From Aequorivita xiaoshiensis (GTDB taxonomy: Bacteria; Bacteroidota; Bacteroidia; Flavobacteriales; Flavobacteriaceae): a DNA stretch of 64,000 nt. Positions 42,624 to 51,921 of the stretch are shown in pieces. Under the pieces are notes generated by a model. The model saw only the letters and a list, made by a program, of their open reading frames with translations, was not told where the DNA came from and did not search any database. Each line of letters starts with the position of its first letter. Position 1 is the first letter of the stretch. The translations under genes and the position numbers were made by a program. The stretch lies in NCBI RefSeq assembly GCF_022008395.1, contig NZ_JAIRBB010000007.1:62001-126000 (forward strand). Direction: 5' to 3'.

Positions 42624-44522
42624 TTAAGGTATGTAATATTCGTTTTTAGTACTCACTTTTATCTTTTCAGCATCCAGTAATATTCGGATTACTTTTAAAA
42701 CAGTGTCTTCTGCAAAAGTAAGTTTTTCTGTTATTTCACGCGAACTTAAATCATTTCCTTCAAGCAAAGCTAGTATTTGTACAGCAATGTTTTTTAATTC
42801 TTTGTTAGAAGCTTGTGGCGAGGATAAATTACAATTTGAGCAAATTCCACATTCTTCTGAGGTTGTTTCCCCAAAGTATTTTACTAATTGAACACTCCGA
42901 CAGGTTTTTGTGTCGCTTATATAATTTAACACCGAATTTACCTGAGCGGTCTTTTTTCTATTTAAAGCTTCTACATCCCGTGAGATAACGTTAATAGTTT
43001 TATCATCTTCTCTTGGAACGAGGAAAGTAAGAGTAGCATCGGTAATTTGTAAAGACAATTCTACCACTTGATCGCGTTCTAACTTTTTTAAAGTTGAAAT
43101 AACAGTATCGATAGATTGCCCAGTTTTTGATGAAATAAGTTCTAAATTAATGGAAGTAGGCATTTCAAAAACTCCACCGTAAATTCTTAAAATCGTTTTC
43201 CCAATTATTGAAGATGTGATGTCTTTGTCAAAATAGCTTAATAAACGCTCTGAAGAAATTAAAAACTGAATGGTGGATTTTCGTCCAAATTCTTGTGATA
43301 GTTGAATAATACCTAATCGGTCTAAATTGTTTAAAGCATTATACGCAAGAAGAGGGTTGATGTTATAAGTTTTACAGAACTCCGAAAACTCAAAGTTGTG
43401 CTTTGTGAACTCTCCTTCACCATAAGATATCTGGAAAAAATTGTTGAGTTTCCGATATATCTTTTTTAAATCTGCTGCGGAAGGAAGTGATTCTATAAAT
43501 TGTTTTTGTACCTGTATTTTATCGGAATCATTATAGAGTAAAACTGCTGTTGCAAGCTTACCATCGCGTCCCGCACGACCTGCTTCTTGAAAATAGCTTT
43601 CAATGCTTTCTGGAATTTGTAAGTGAATTACATAGCGAACATTGGGTTGGTCTATCCCCATTCCAAAGGCATTTGTCGCTACCATAGTCGACACTTCACC
43701 TCGTCGCCAAGATTGAAGTTTTTTAGCTTTTTCCTTAGTGGAAACTCCTCCGTGATAATATGTTGCAGTGATTCCTAAGCTATTTAGTTGTTCGCTTATT
43801 TCAATAGTTCCTTTTCGGTTTCTGACGTAAACAATTGCTGAGCCAGTATTGCTCTTTAAAAATTGCTCTGCCTTATAAAGTTTATCTTCTTCTTTATAAA
43901 CCTGATAGGAAAGATTTTTTCTTACAAATGAGTTTTTAAATATCTCAGGTTGTTCGAGTTTTAATTCTGCTATAGTATCCTTTAAAACCTCTGTTGTCGC
44001 TGTTGCAGTAAGTGCAATAATAGGAGTTAAAGGATGTATTTCACGAAGAATTGTTATGTTTTTGTAGGCAGGTCTAAAATCGTTTCCCCATTGCGATATA
44101 CAGTGCGCTTCATCAATAGCAATTAGGTTCACATTCATTTGCCTGATGTAATTCTGAACTACTTCCTGTTGCAGCCTTTCAGGAGAAAGATATAGAAACT
44201 TATATTTTCCATAAAGGGCGTTGTCTAAAAGTGTATTCAATTCAGAAAATGAAATTCCCCCCGTTAGGTTTAATGCTTTTATACCGCGTTCCTTCAGTGA
44301 ATTTACTTGATCTCCCATTAGTGCTACCAAGGGAGAAACTACGATACATATTCCTTCCATGGCCATTGCTGGAACTTGGAAGCATATAGATTTTCCCCCG
44401 CCAGTAGGTAACAAAGCCACGGTATCCCTTCCATTTATTACCGAATTAATTATATCTTCCTGCTTTGGTCTAAAGGAAGTATAACCCCAATATTTTTCTA
44501 AGATGTCGTGGACATTTGTCAA
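42624..44522 (-). CDS. RecQ-family ATP-dependent DNA helicase (short form)
   Basis: 3'-5' DNA helicase, 632 residues. Motif 0 GYTSFRPKQEDII, Walker A LPTGGGKSICFQVP near 38-51, DEAH in IDEAHCISQWG, TATATTEV, and motif VI ESYFQEAGRAGRDG. The zinc region has four Cys (CRSVQL, then ECGICSNC near 563) and the end is a winged-helix module; no HRDC domain is present. This is the smaller of two RecQ proteins in the window and differs from the other in retaining its zinc ligands. Confidence 0.93.
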   Translation of the reverse strand: MTNVHDILEKYWGYTSFRPKQEDIINSVINGRDTVALLPTGGGKSICFQVPAMAMEGICIVVSPLVALMGDQVNSLKERGIKALNLTGGISFSELNTLLDNALYGKYKFLYLSPERLQQEVVQNYIRQMNVNLIAIDEAHCISQWGNDFRPAYKNITILREIHPLTPIIALTATATTEVLKDTIAELKLEQPEIFKNSFVRKNLSYQVYKEEDKLYKAEQFLKSNTGSAIVYVRNRKGTIEISEQLNSLGITATYYHGGVSTKEKAKKLQSWRRGEVSTMVATNAFGMGIDQPNVRYVIHLQIPESIESYFQEAGRAGRDGKLATAVLLYNDSDKIQVQKQFIESLPSAADLKKIYRKLNNFFQISYGEGEFTKHNFEFSEFCKTYNINPLLAYNALNNLDRLGIIQLSQEFGRKSTIQFLISSERLLSYFDKDITSSIIGKTILRIYGGVFEMPTSINLELISSKTGQSIDTVISTLKKLERDQVVELSLQITDATLTFLVPREDDKTINVISRDVEALNRKKTAQVNSVLNYISDTKTCRSVQLVKYFGETTSEECGICSNCNLSSPQASNKELKNIAVQILALLEGNDLSSREITEKLTFAEDTVLKVIRILLDAEKIKVSTKNEYYIP

Positions 44523-44599
44523 ATTGACGAAGTTTATTATGTACTAAGTTATAAATAACTATTTATATATGTGAGGAATAAAGATTTTACTTTAAATAC

Positions 44600-45139
44600 C
44601 TATTCGTTTAAGCTTCTAAGAATGTAGTGAGCGCGATCTTCAATTGACCCTACTGGTACTTCGTGAATTTTATAACCGAAACTAGTGTAACCTTTTTTTA
44701 GAAATTGAAATATTTCTTCGGCTTGGTCAAAAGACTCATAGCGTTCGTTGTCTTGTTTATAGATTTGTTTCCAAGGTGGTAATAAAAAAACTTCATCGTA
44801 TCGGTGTTCAATACAGGCTTTTGAAAATGATTCAGGGTATTCGGTATTTACAAAATCCATATAAGCAGTCACATCTGGCATACCGCGATCGTAGAAAAGA
44901 ATTTTGTCAGCACAGTCATTTCCTTCTAGGTACTGCTTTAATCTTCCCTCTAACAGTTTTTGGCTAAATAGGATGGGTTTTTCCAAAAAAAGTTGATCAA
45001 TACCCTCTTTTTGAGCTTGAATTGTAACTTCTCGGGAGATTTCTTCTTTTACTTTATATCCCTTATCTTCTAAATACTTTATCAAAGAGGTTTTTCCGGA
45101 GCCTGGCCCACCAGTAATTACAATTCTTCTTGTTTTCAA
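44600..45139 (-). CDS. AAA-type P-loop ATPase/kinase-like protein (AAA_28)
   Basis: A 179-residue single-domain nucleotide-binding protein. Walker A is GGPGSGKTSL at residues 10-19, an Asp-Arg pair is in ILFYDRGMPDVTAYM near 84-95, and FLLPPWKQIYKQDNERYES near 118 resembles the lid region of small kinases such as the NadR-type ATPase domain. The substrate is unknown. It is a single gene, divergent from the DUF493 gene. Confidence 0.82.
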   Translation of the reverse strand: MKTRRIVITGGPGSGKTSLIKYLEDKGYKVKEEISREVTIQAQKEGIDQLFLEKPILFSQKLLEGRLKQYLEGNDCADKILFYDRGMPDVTAYMDFVNTEYPESFSKACIEHRYDEVFLLPPWKQIYKQDNERYESFDQAEEIFQFLKKGYTSFGYKIHEVPVGSIEDRAHYILRSLNE

Positions 45140-45224
45140 AAGTTATAATTTTATACAAAGTAAGTAAATAATTATTTGTGGTGAAAGTGTATCTTTGCAG
45201 TTCACCCAACTACTTACTATATAA

Positions 45225-45515
45225 ATGAGTCAAGATAAAAAGACTACAGAGTTTTACGAACGTTTAAAAGAGCAACTTAAAGAAGACACTACTTGGCCTT
45301 CACCATACCTCTATAAATTTGTAGTACCTGCAAATCTTGAAAAGATAGCAGAAATACGTGCGGTTTTTGATAAAACTGATGCTGCGATTAACACAAGAGA
45401 TTCTTCAAAAGGCACGTATACAAGTATATCGATAAGAGTTACTATGTCTTCACCAGAAGAAGTTGTAGAAAAATATCTTGAAGTTTCTAAGGTTGAAGGT
45501 GTAATTTCACTTTAA
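45225..45515 (+). CDS. DUF493 (YbeD-like) protein
   Basis: A 96-residue protein with the ferredoxin-like fold of the YbeD/DUF493 family, related in structure to ACT-like regulatory domains. WPSPYLYKFVVPANLEKIAEI and YTSISIRVTMSSPEEVVEKYLE are the two conserved halves. No function is established for the family. A -7-like box TATCTTTG lies at 45190-45197; a matching -33 TTG is not found. Confidence 0.85.
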   Translation: MSQDKKTTEFYERLKEQLKEDTTWPSPYLYKFVVPANLEKIAEIRAVFDKTDAAINTRDSSKGTYTSISIRVTMSSPEEVVEKYLEVSKVEGVISL

Positions 45516-45590
45516 TTTTTAGTAATTTGCAAGTGAAATGATTTTTCAATCTTTCCAAGTAAAATAATTCTCTCCCCTAATATTAAAAAT

Positions 45591-46250
45591 TTGATACAAG
45601 AAGTTTCACAGATAGAGTATAATACAGAGCGTCCAAAATTAATAATACCTGAATACGGTCGCCATATACAGAAAATGGTCGATCAGGCTATTGCTACCGA
45701 AGACAAAGAAGAACGCAATAAAATGGCAAAAAGTATAATTGCTGTTATGGGTAATTTAAACCCTCACCTTCGCGATGTTCCAGATTTTCAACCGATGCTG
45801 TGGGATCAACTCTTTATAATGTCTGATTTTAAATTAGATGTTGATTCTCCATATCCAATTCCTTCCAGAGAGGAGTTATTGGAAAGACCAGAACCTTTAA
45901 GTTATCCGCAGAATCATCCAAAGTACCGATTCTACGGGAACAATATTAAAAGGATGATAGATGTTGCTAACAGCTGGGAAGATGGGGATAAAAAAGATGG
46001 TTTAATCATAACTATCGCAAACCACATGAAAAAGTGTTTCCTTAATTGGAATAAAGACACTGTTGAAGATGATGTGATTTTCGGACACCTTTTTGAGCTT
46101 TCAGAAGGGAAAATCAATCTTAAAAATAGTGATGAAGACTTAAGCGATGCATCAAACTTACTAAAAGTTAAAAAGCGCTATTCATCTTCAAGTTCAAATA
46201 AGAAAAACTACAAATCGAATTCTAATAATCGCAACCGAAAGCGTCACTAA
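45591..46250 (+). CDS. DUF4290 family protein
   Basis: A 219-residue cytoplasmic protein of the Bacteroidota-only DUF4290 family. YNTERPKLIIPEYGRHIQKM near the start, IAVMGNLNPHLRDVPDF near 52 and HPKYRFYGNNIKRMID near 105 are conserved-looking blocks. The tail of about 25 residues is Ser/Asn/Lys/Arg-rich and disordered (SSSSSNKKNYKSNSNNRNRK), suggesting nucleic acid contact. The start is TTG at 45591. It lies 17 bases upstream of murA and is a likely operon partner, so a link to cell-wall control is possible (inference). Confidence 0.82.
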   Translation: MIQEVSQIEYNTERPKLIIPEYGRHIQKMVDQAIATEDKEERNKMAKSIIAVMGNLNPHLRDVPDFQPMLWDQLFIMSDFKLDVDSPYPIPSREELLERPEPLSYPQNHPKYRFYGNNIKRMIDVANSWEDGDKKDGLIITIANHMKKCFLNWNKDTVEDDVIFGHLFELSEGKINLKNSDEDLSDASNLLKVKKRYSSSSSNKKNYKSNSNNRNRKRH

Positions 46251-46267
46251 ATTTCCAATCTTTATTT

Positions 46268-47584
46268 ATGGGTAGTTTCCAAATAGAAGGTGGGCATAAA
46301 CTAAAGGGCGAAATAACCCCTCAAGGTGCCAAAAATGAAGCCTTACAAATTCTTTGTGCAGTATTATTAACTCCTGAAAAAGTTATTATTGAGAATATTC
46401 CAGATATTCTAGATGTTAATAAGCTTATACAGATACTTGGTAATTTAGGAGTAAAAGTTGAAAAACTTGATAAAGGAAAATATTCATTCATTGCAGATGA
46501 TATTAACCTTAAATACCTAGAGTCTGAACTTTTTAAGCAAGAGGGTAGCTCTCTTCGCGGTTCTATCATGATTGTAGGTCCGCTATTGGCTAGATTTGGA
46601 AAAGGATATATTCCGAGACCTGGTGGCGATAAAATAGGAAGAAGACGATTAGATACTCACTTTGATGGGTTTATTAAATTAGGTGCAAAATTTAGGTACA
46701 ATAGGGAAGAGCGCTTTTATGGAGTAGAAGCTCCAGAAGGTTTAAAGGGAGTTTATATGCTTTTAGACCAAGCTTCAGTTACTGGAACTGCAAATATTAT
46801 AATGGCTGCAGTTTTGGCTGAAGGAACAACTACAATTTACAACGCTGCTTGTGAACCTTATATACAACAACTTTGTAAGATGCTTGTCTCGATGGGAGCT
46901 AAGATTAAAGGTGTTGGTTCAAACTTACTAGAGATTGAAGGGGTAGAAAAACTTGGTGGATGTAATCATCGTGTTTTACCAGATATGATTGAGATTGGTA
47001 GTTGGATTGGTCTTGCGGCAATGACAAGAAGTGAAATAACCATTAAAAATGTAAGTTGGGAAAATTTAGGGCTTATTCCTGAAACTTTCCGCAAACTAGG
47101 TATTACATTAAATAAGGTAGGGGATGATATTCATATCCCATCGCAAGAAGAATACGAAATTCAAGGTTATATTGACGGTTCTATCCTTACTGTAGCCGAT
47201 GCACCATGGCCAGGATTTACGCCAGATTTATTGAGTATTGTTCTTGTAATTTGTACTCAAGCAAAAGGAAGTGTGCTTATTCATCAAAAGATGTTTGAAA
47301 GCCGCTTGTTTTTTGTAGATAAATTAATAGATATGGGTGCAAAAATTATTCTTTGCGACCCGCATCGTGCAACAGTAATCGGACATAACTTCCAGTCTAA
47401 TTTAAAGGCAACTACAATGGTTTCGCCAGATATACGCGCAGGAATATCGTTATTAATTGCAGCGCTTTCTGCACAAGGTACAAGCGTTATTCACAACATC
47501 GAACAAATAGATCGAGGTTACGAAAATATTGATGAAAGATTAAGAGCTATTGGAGCTAAAATAACAAGAAAGGAAAGTAATTAA
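46268..47584 (+). CDS. murA: UDP-N-acetylglucosamine 1-carboxyvinyltransferase, Cys-to-Asp form
   Basis: First committed step of peptidoglycan synthesis: adds enolpyruvate from PEP to UDP-GlcNAc. 438 residues with the usual two inverted alpha/beta domains. Substrate blocks: GAKNEALQILCAVLLTPE near 20, SSLRGSIMIVGPLLARFG near 95, and PDIRAGISLLIAALSAQGT near 395. In the active-site loop the residue that is Cys115 in E. coli is Asp121 here (PGGDKIGRRRLDTHF); this form is known to be insensitive to fosfomycin. Its stop overlaps the convergent next gene by 4 bases. Confidence 0.95.
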   Translation: MGSFQIEGGHKLKGEITPQGAKNEALQILCAVLLTPEKVIIENIPDILDVNKLIQILGNLGVKVEKLDKGKYSFIADDINLKYLESELFKQEGSSLRGSIMIVGPLLARFGKGYIPRPGGDKIGRRRLDTHFDGFIKLGAKFRYNREERFYGVEAPEGLKGVYMLLDQASVTGTANIIMAAVLAEGTTTIYNAACEPYIQQLCKMLVSMGAKIKGVGSNLLEIEGVEKLGGCNHRVLPDMIEIGSWIGLAAMTRSEITIKNVSWENLGLIPETFRKLGITLNKVGDDIHIPSQEEYEIQGYIDGSILTVADAPWPGFTPDLLSIVLVICTQAKGSVLIHQKMFESRLFFVDKLIDMGAKIILCDPHRATVIGHNFQSNLKATTMVSPDIRAGISLLIAALSAQGTSVIHNIEQIDRGYENIDERLRAIGAKITRKESN

Positions 47585-48168
47585 ACTTTCCTGTTCTTGT
47601 TGATTTCGTCTTGAAGTTTTCTACGTAATTTTTGCTCGCGTTCTAAACTATTTCTACGGTTATCTTCTAATTCAATCTCTAATTCAGCCATTTTTAATTG
47701 AGCCGCTTTAGTAATTTTATGACTGTTTAAAAATCTATAGAATAAAAAGCCTGAGATTAAAAGCAGAATTCCTATAATAGACCACATAATGGTATTATAG
47801 GTGCTTTTGGAAGTAAGTATTCCAAATAATTCGATTCCGTCTTCTTTTTCTTTAGAAGCCGCTAAGTTTTCTTGAACTTGATTTAAGTTTTGAGTTAGTG
47901 AGTCAATTTCAGTATTCTGATTTTTTATTTCACTTTCTAAACTTGTAATTTTTTGCTCTAGCGTAGAAACAGAATCTAAAATGTTTCTTTTTAAAGTTGC
48001 TAGTTGGGTTTTCTTAATTACCTTGTACTCTTGATAACTGTTACTTTTATCAAAGGCATCGGTCATTTGATTTTTAAGGGTGTTTTTTTCAATTTGAACA
48101 GAATCCTGAGCATTTGCGCTTATGCTGAACAGAAATAGTGGAATAGTTAATAATAAAATTTTTTTCAT
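47581..48168 (-). CDS. Exported coiled-coil membrane protein, function unknown
   Basis: A 195-residue protein: signal peptide (MKKILLLTIPLFLFSISANAQ is cleaved after about residue 21), a long coiled coil at about 60-108 with heptad leucines (STLEQKITSLESEIKNQNTE), a membrane helix near 125-145 (TIMWSIIGILLLISGFLF), and a charged helical tail on the other side (QLKMAELEIELEDNRRNSLE). Homologues are sometimes labelled tRNA (guanine-N1)-methyltransferase, for which I see no support. It converges on murA with overlapping stop codons. Confidence 0.72.
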   Translation of the reverse strand: MKKILLLTIPLFLFSISANAQDSVQIEKNTLKNQMTDAFDKSNSYQEYKVIKKTQLATLKRNILDSVSTLEQKITSLESEIKNQNTEIDSLTQNLNQVQENLAASKEKEDGIELFGILTSKSTYNTIMWSIIGILLLISGFLFYRFLNSHKITKAAQLKMAELEIELEDNRRNSLEREQKLRRKLQDEINKNRKV

Positions 48169-48292
48169 GTCTTTAAGTTTGTTTGCTTGCCTTCATTAAC
48201 TGCACAAGAGTAGCAAAATTGTGTAGAATAGCACAAAATTAGTCTTGATTTACCTTTTTTTTAACAAATGAAAAAAATCTTAGGAGAAAAAC

Positions 48293-49597
48293 TTATGAAA
48301 TAGCAGCTTTATACACTTTTAAACATCGCTCTCTAGCTACCTTATGGTCGACTATTTTCTCGGGGTATTTGGCAGTTTCAAATTCGGAAACATACTTTTT
48401 AATATACTTGTAATCTTTATCGTATTTTTCAATCTGTGTTGTAGGATTAAAAATTCTAAAGTAGGGTGCTGCATCTACACCGCAACCTGCTGCCCACTGC
48501 CAATTCCCAACGTTGCTAGAAAGTTCGTAATCTAATAATTTTTCGGCAAAATACGCCTCTCCCCAACGCCAATCTATTAATAGATGCTTACACAAAAAAC
48601 TTGCTACAACCATCCTTACGCGGTTATGCATATAACCAGTAGTGTTTAACTGTCGCATGCCAGCATCTACTAAAGGATAACCAGTTTTCCCCTCTTTCCA
48701 CCTTTGAAATTCAACTTCATTGTTTCGCCATTTAATTCTGTCGTATTTCTTTTTAAAGGCATTTTCCACCGTTTCAGGAAAGTGCCATAAGATTTGCATA
48801 AAGAATTCACGCCAAATTAGTTCTTGCCAAAAAACTTCATTTTTCTCGGCTGTAGCCTTCTTCATTATTTCTCTAATACTTACCGTACCAAATCGCAAAT
48901 AAATTCCTAAATGTGAAGTAGCATCTTCAGCCGGGAAGTCTCTTTTGTTTTCATATTGCTGAATGGTTAATGGAGTTATGGAGTAATCTGGAACTTTAAT
49001 TGTAGACTTCTCAAATCCGATATCATTTAATGAAAGATTTGGTAAACGTGAATTTTGATATAAATTTTTAAAGTGTTTCTTTGAATTTAATATCTCACCT
49101 TCAAACTCCGTATTATACTGCGCTTTCCATTTTTTCATATATGGAGTGTAAACGAGGTAAGGAGTACCGTCACCTTTAACAATTTCATTCTTCTCAAAAA
49201 GCACCTGATCTTTAAAAGTGTGAAATTTGATTTTATTATGGCTTAGAAATTTTTCTATATGCTGGTCACGATCTCTCGCATAAGGTTCATAATCGTGATT
49301 TGTAATTACATTTTGAACTCCAAATTTTGAGATTATTCCTTGAAAAACGTCCTTAGTATTTCCGTGGTAGATTGCTAGACTACTGCCGTGCTTTTGTAAT
49401 TCCGCGCGCAAACTTTGTAGGGTTTGAAAAATAAATGTAATGCGGGCATCGTCTTTAGGAAGTTCACTAATTATTTCTGTATCAAATATAAAGATTGGAA
49501 GTACGGGGTATTTTCCTTTTAGGGCATTCTGAAAACCCGTATTGTCGTGAAGCCTTAAATCTCTTCGAAACCAAAATATATTTACTTTTTGTGTCAA
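48293..49597 (-). CDS. phrB: Deoxyribodipyrimidine photolyase / cryptochrome family
   Basis: Uses blue light and FAD to split pyrimidine dimers. 434 residues. The antenna-binding Rossmann domain begins with VNIFWFRRDLRLHDNTGF; the FAD domain has QELIWREFFMQIL, DAGMRQLNTTGYMHNRVRM near 322, IDWRWGEAYFAEKLLDY, and NVGNWQWAAGCGVDAAPYFR near 370-390 with the Trp of the electron chain. These match class I CPD photolyases; a (6-4) or cryptochrome role is less likely. It is a single gene. Confidence 0.93.
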   Translation of the reverse strand: MTQKVNIFWFRRDLRLHDNTGFQNALKGKYPVLPIFIFDTEIISELPKDDARITFIFQTLQSLRAELQKHGSSLAIYHGNTKDVFQGIISKFGVQNVITNHDYEPYARDRDQHIEKFLSHNKIKFHTFKDQVLFEKNEIVKGDGTPYLVYTPYMKKWKAQYNTEFEGEILNSKKHFKNLYQNSRLPNLSLNDIGFEKSTIKVPDYSITPLTIQQYENKRDFPAEDATSHLGIYLRFGTVSIREIMKKATAEKNEVFWQELIWREFFMQILWHFPETVENAFKKKYDRIKWRNNEVEFQRWKEGKTGYPLVDAGMRQLNTTGYMHNRVRMVVASFLCKHLLIDWRWGEAYFAEKLLDYELSSNVGNWQWAAGCGVDAAPYFRIFNPTTQIEKYDKDYKYIKKYVSEFETAKYPEKIVDHKVARERCLKVYKAAIS

Positions 49598-49749
49598 ATC
49601 TAAATTAGTGTTTTAGGTTGGAGTTTTTTCGTCAAGTTTTAATAATAAGCTATAAAAATTATCCGGAAATTGACTTTTACAAACGGAATTAATTAATTTT
49701 GAAAACTCTCTTAAGAGTTATTTTTCCTTCAAAAGATTTGTTGTCAGTA

Positions 49750-50211
49750 TCACAAGGTGCCGAAGAGCTCGTGCAATTTATTTTTTCGATATTCGAATAT
49801 TTCGTCTAATTTCGGTTTAACCAATAGTGGGTGGACTAGTTGCCCGAGAAATCCAAAAGGAAGTTTATAATGAAGTAAGTCTTCCATTTCAATTCCGCCG
49901 TCAATTTCTTTAATAAAATGCTTGTGATGCCAAAGAGAATACGGGCCAAAGCGTTGTTCGTCTACGAAATATTCGCGATTCACAACATGTGTAATCTCAG
50001 TTACCCACTTTGTTTTAATGCCTAAAATAGGGGTTACTATATACTCAATTATTTGTCCGGCAAACATAGGTTTTTCTGATCCAGACAGAATATCGAACCC
50101 CATATAATCGGGAGTAATAACTTTTAAGTTCTTAGGGTTTGAAAGAAACGCCCAAGCTTCATCAACTGTTATAGGTAATTTTTGTTTTGCTTGAAGTGTA
50201 TAAATTTTCAT
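49750..50211 (-). CDS. SRPBCC family ligand-binding protein
   Basis: A 153-residue soluble protein of the START/SRPBCC superfamily, of the type found as the cell division inhibitor SulA-like or polyketide-cyclase-like domain. Core blocks: QKLPITVDEAWAFLSNPKNL at the start, WVTEITHVVNREYFVDEQRFGPYSLWHH in the middle, and a C-terminal helix FEYRKNKLHELFG. The ligand is not predictable. It follows no operon; the next gene on this strand is the photolyase 150 bases away, so the two could share a message. Confidence 0.8.
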   Translation of the reverse strand: MKIYTLQAKQKLPITVDEAWAFLSNPKNLKVITPDYMGFDILSGSEKPMFAGQIIEYIVTPILGIKTKWVTEITHVVNREYFVDEQRFGPYSLWHHKHFIKEIDGGIEMEDLLHYKLPFGFLGQLVHPLLVKPKLDEIFEYRKNKLHELFGTL

Positions 50212-50536
50212 TAAAGATTATCTACTTCTTTTAATTGTAAGTCTCTTATTCATTGACAGTAACCTGTAAGTATCTACATCTAAAGCCTTATATCTCGACT
50301 TAACTCTTATCTTATTCCTTAATTTTTTCAACATAGCTCAATTTTTTCTTTAAAATTACTTTGTTTTAAACTGTAATGAAAAGGTTAAACAAAAATTTAA
50401 CATATAGAGGTCGTTTCTTGTATAGCTTGGACTTAGAAGTATTGTGTTTGTGGGTTTTTTAAGTTTTTATTAACTTTAAAGAAGGTATTCAAACAGTACC
50501 TTCGTAAGTAATATAAACACCCAAAAACCAATAAAG
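50212..50536. other. Divergent intergenic region, 325 bases
   Basis: Between the SRPBCC gene (minus) and the DUF2911 gene (plus). It is A/T-rich with no protein-like frame. The only element I can name is a probable promoter at its right end (50475-50504). No repeat or RNA gene is recognised. Confidence 0.5.
50475..50504 (+). promoter_or_regulatory. Possible promoter of the DUF2911 gene
   Basis: TTT (50475-50477), 19 bases, then TACCTTCG (50497-50504). Both boxes differ by one base from the Bacteroidota consensus TTG-N19-TAnnTTTG. The leader to the ATG at 50537 is about 30 bases. Confidence 0.5.
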
Positions 50537-51382
50537 ATGAAAAAGATAATTTTACTTTTTTCTGTTTTAATGCTAACTGCAAGTATTCAAGCACAAATAG
50601 AAACTCCACAACCGAGTCCGTTTCAGAAAATTGAACAAAAAGTGGGGCTTACAGATATTACATTAGAATATTCTAGACCTTCTATGAGAGGTAGAACAAT
50701 TTTTGGCGATTTAGTGCCTCACAATAAAATGTGGCGTGTAGGAGCTAATACAAATACAAAAATAACGTTTAGTGATGCAGTTGAAATAGGAGGAAAAAAA
50801 CTCGCTGCTGGTTCGTATGCAGTATACGCAAAGCCGAGTGCCACAAATTGGGACGTATATTTCTACAGCGATTCAAACAATTGGGGGTTGCCTGAAAAAT
50901 GGGATGATAAGAAAGTAGCTGCAAAGGTTTCAGTTCCAGCTTACCCGATGCCTATAAAAATTGAAACGTTAACAATGACGTTTGATAATCTTACCAATGA
51001 CTCTGCAGTATTAGGAATTCTTTGGGCCGACACCTATGTAGGAGTACCAATAAAATTATTTACTGATAAAGCCGTTACAGCTAACATAGAACGCGCAATG
51101 AGCGGTCCTAGTTCTAACGACTATTACGCAGCAGCAGTATACTACTTAACTGAAGGGAAAGACATCAATAAAGCTAAAAATTGGATTGATAAGTCGTTTG
51201 AGATGAATAAAGACCCTAAGTACTATCAGGTTCGTCAGAAAGCGCTTATTTACGCAGCTGCAGGTGATAAAAAAGGAGCCATTGAAGCTGCCAAGCAATC
51301 ACTTAAAATGTCTAAAGAGGCTGGAAACGACGATTATGTAAAAATGAACGAAAAATCTATTGAAGAATGGGAAGGTAAATAA
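50537..51382 (+). CDS. DUF2911 family exported protein
   Basis: A 281-residue exported protein. The signal peptide ends at SIQAQIE (about residue 20). Residues 25-175 match DUF2911: QKVGLTDITLEYSRPSMRGRTIFG near 34 is the hallmark, with WRVGANTNTKITFSD and LAAGSYAVYAKPSATNWDV. The C-terminal 100 residues are helical with a TPR-like repeat (AVYYLTEGKDINKAKNWIDK, ALIYAAAGDKKGAIEAAKQS). Function is unknown. It is monocistronic with its own terminator. Confidence 0.87.
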   Translation: MKKIILLFSVLMLTASIQAQIETPQPSPFQKIEQKVGLTDITLEYSRPSMRGRTIFGDLVPHNKMWRVGANTNTKITFSDAVEIGGKKLAAGSYAVYAKPSATNWDVYFYSDSNNWGLPEKWDDKKVAAKVSVPAYPMPIKIETLTMTFDNLTNDSAVLGILWADTYVGVPIKLFTDKAVTANIERAMSGPSSNDYYAAAVYYLTEGKDINKAKNWIDKSFEMNKDPKYYQVRQKALIYAAAGDKKGAIEAAKQSLKMSKEAGNDDYVKMNEKSIEEWEGK

Positions 51383-51407
51383 TCTTAATCACTTACCTGA
51401 AGCTATA

Positions 51408-51440
51408 AAAAGAGGCTATCTAATGTAGATAGCCTCTTTT
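51408..51440. terminator. Terminator between DUF2911 and the AhpD-like gene
   Basis: Fifteen-base perfect arms (AAAAGAGGCTATCTA and complement) around a 3-base loop. A and T runs on both flanks make it suitable for both convergent genes. Confidence 0.88.
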
Positions 51441-51463
51441 AGTATATATAATTAGTTTAAATT

Positions 51464-51811
51464 TTATTCTGCTTCTAAAGCTTCCCAATATTCATAAGCT
51501 CTTCGTAAATGCGGAATTACTATGGTTCCGCCAATAAGAAGTGAGATACTCATCCCTTCAACAACTTCTTCTTTTGTAAGTCTGAGTCTATGACATTCTT
51601 CTAGATGATACCGTACGCAGTCATCACAACGAAGTACTAATGAGTTTCCTAAACCTAGGAGTTCTTTTGTTTTCTTTGGGAGTGCACCTTCAGTAAATGC
51701 ATTGGTATCCAAATTAAATATACGCTTGATGATTTTGTTATTATCTTCAAGCATTTTTTGGTTCATCTTTTCCCGATAGGCGTTAAATTCTTCAACAATA
51801 TTTTTTTCCAT
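51464..51811 (-). CDS. Carboxymuconolactone decarboxylase / AhpD-like protein
   Basis: A 115-residue all-helical protein of the CMD/AhpD family. The redox motif Cys-x-x-Cys-x-x-x-His is present in RCDDCVRYHLEEC near residues 78-90, with a third Cys, which suggests peroxidase-type disulphide chemistry rather than lactone decarboxylation. GLGNSLVLRCDD and EEVVEGMSISLLIGGTIVI frame the site. It is a single gene, upstream of nothing on its strand except the terminator. Confidence 0.87.
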   Translation of the reverse strand: MEKNIVEEFNAYREKMNQKMLEDNNKIIKRIFNLDTNAFTEGALPKKTKELLGLGNSLVLRCDDCVRYHLEECHRLRLTKEEVVEGMSISLLIGGTIVIPHLRRAYEYWEALEAE

Positions 51812-51921
51812 AGCTGTTATTTTTATTCAAAACTTAGATACGCCAATACTCAAAATAAGGTTCGGTTGTTAATTGAAACGCTACTATAAAAACTATTTCA
51901 ATTTAACCTATTAATTGGTAT

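Noticed and set aside
49704-49719. Inverted repeat AACTCT-CTTA-AGAGTT as terminator
   Set aside because: Only six base pairs, A/T-rich, and the strand on which a T run follows has no gene upstream.
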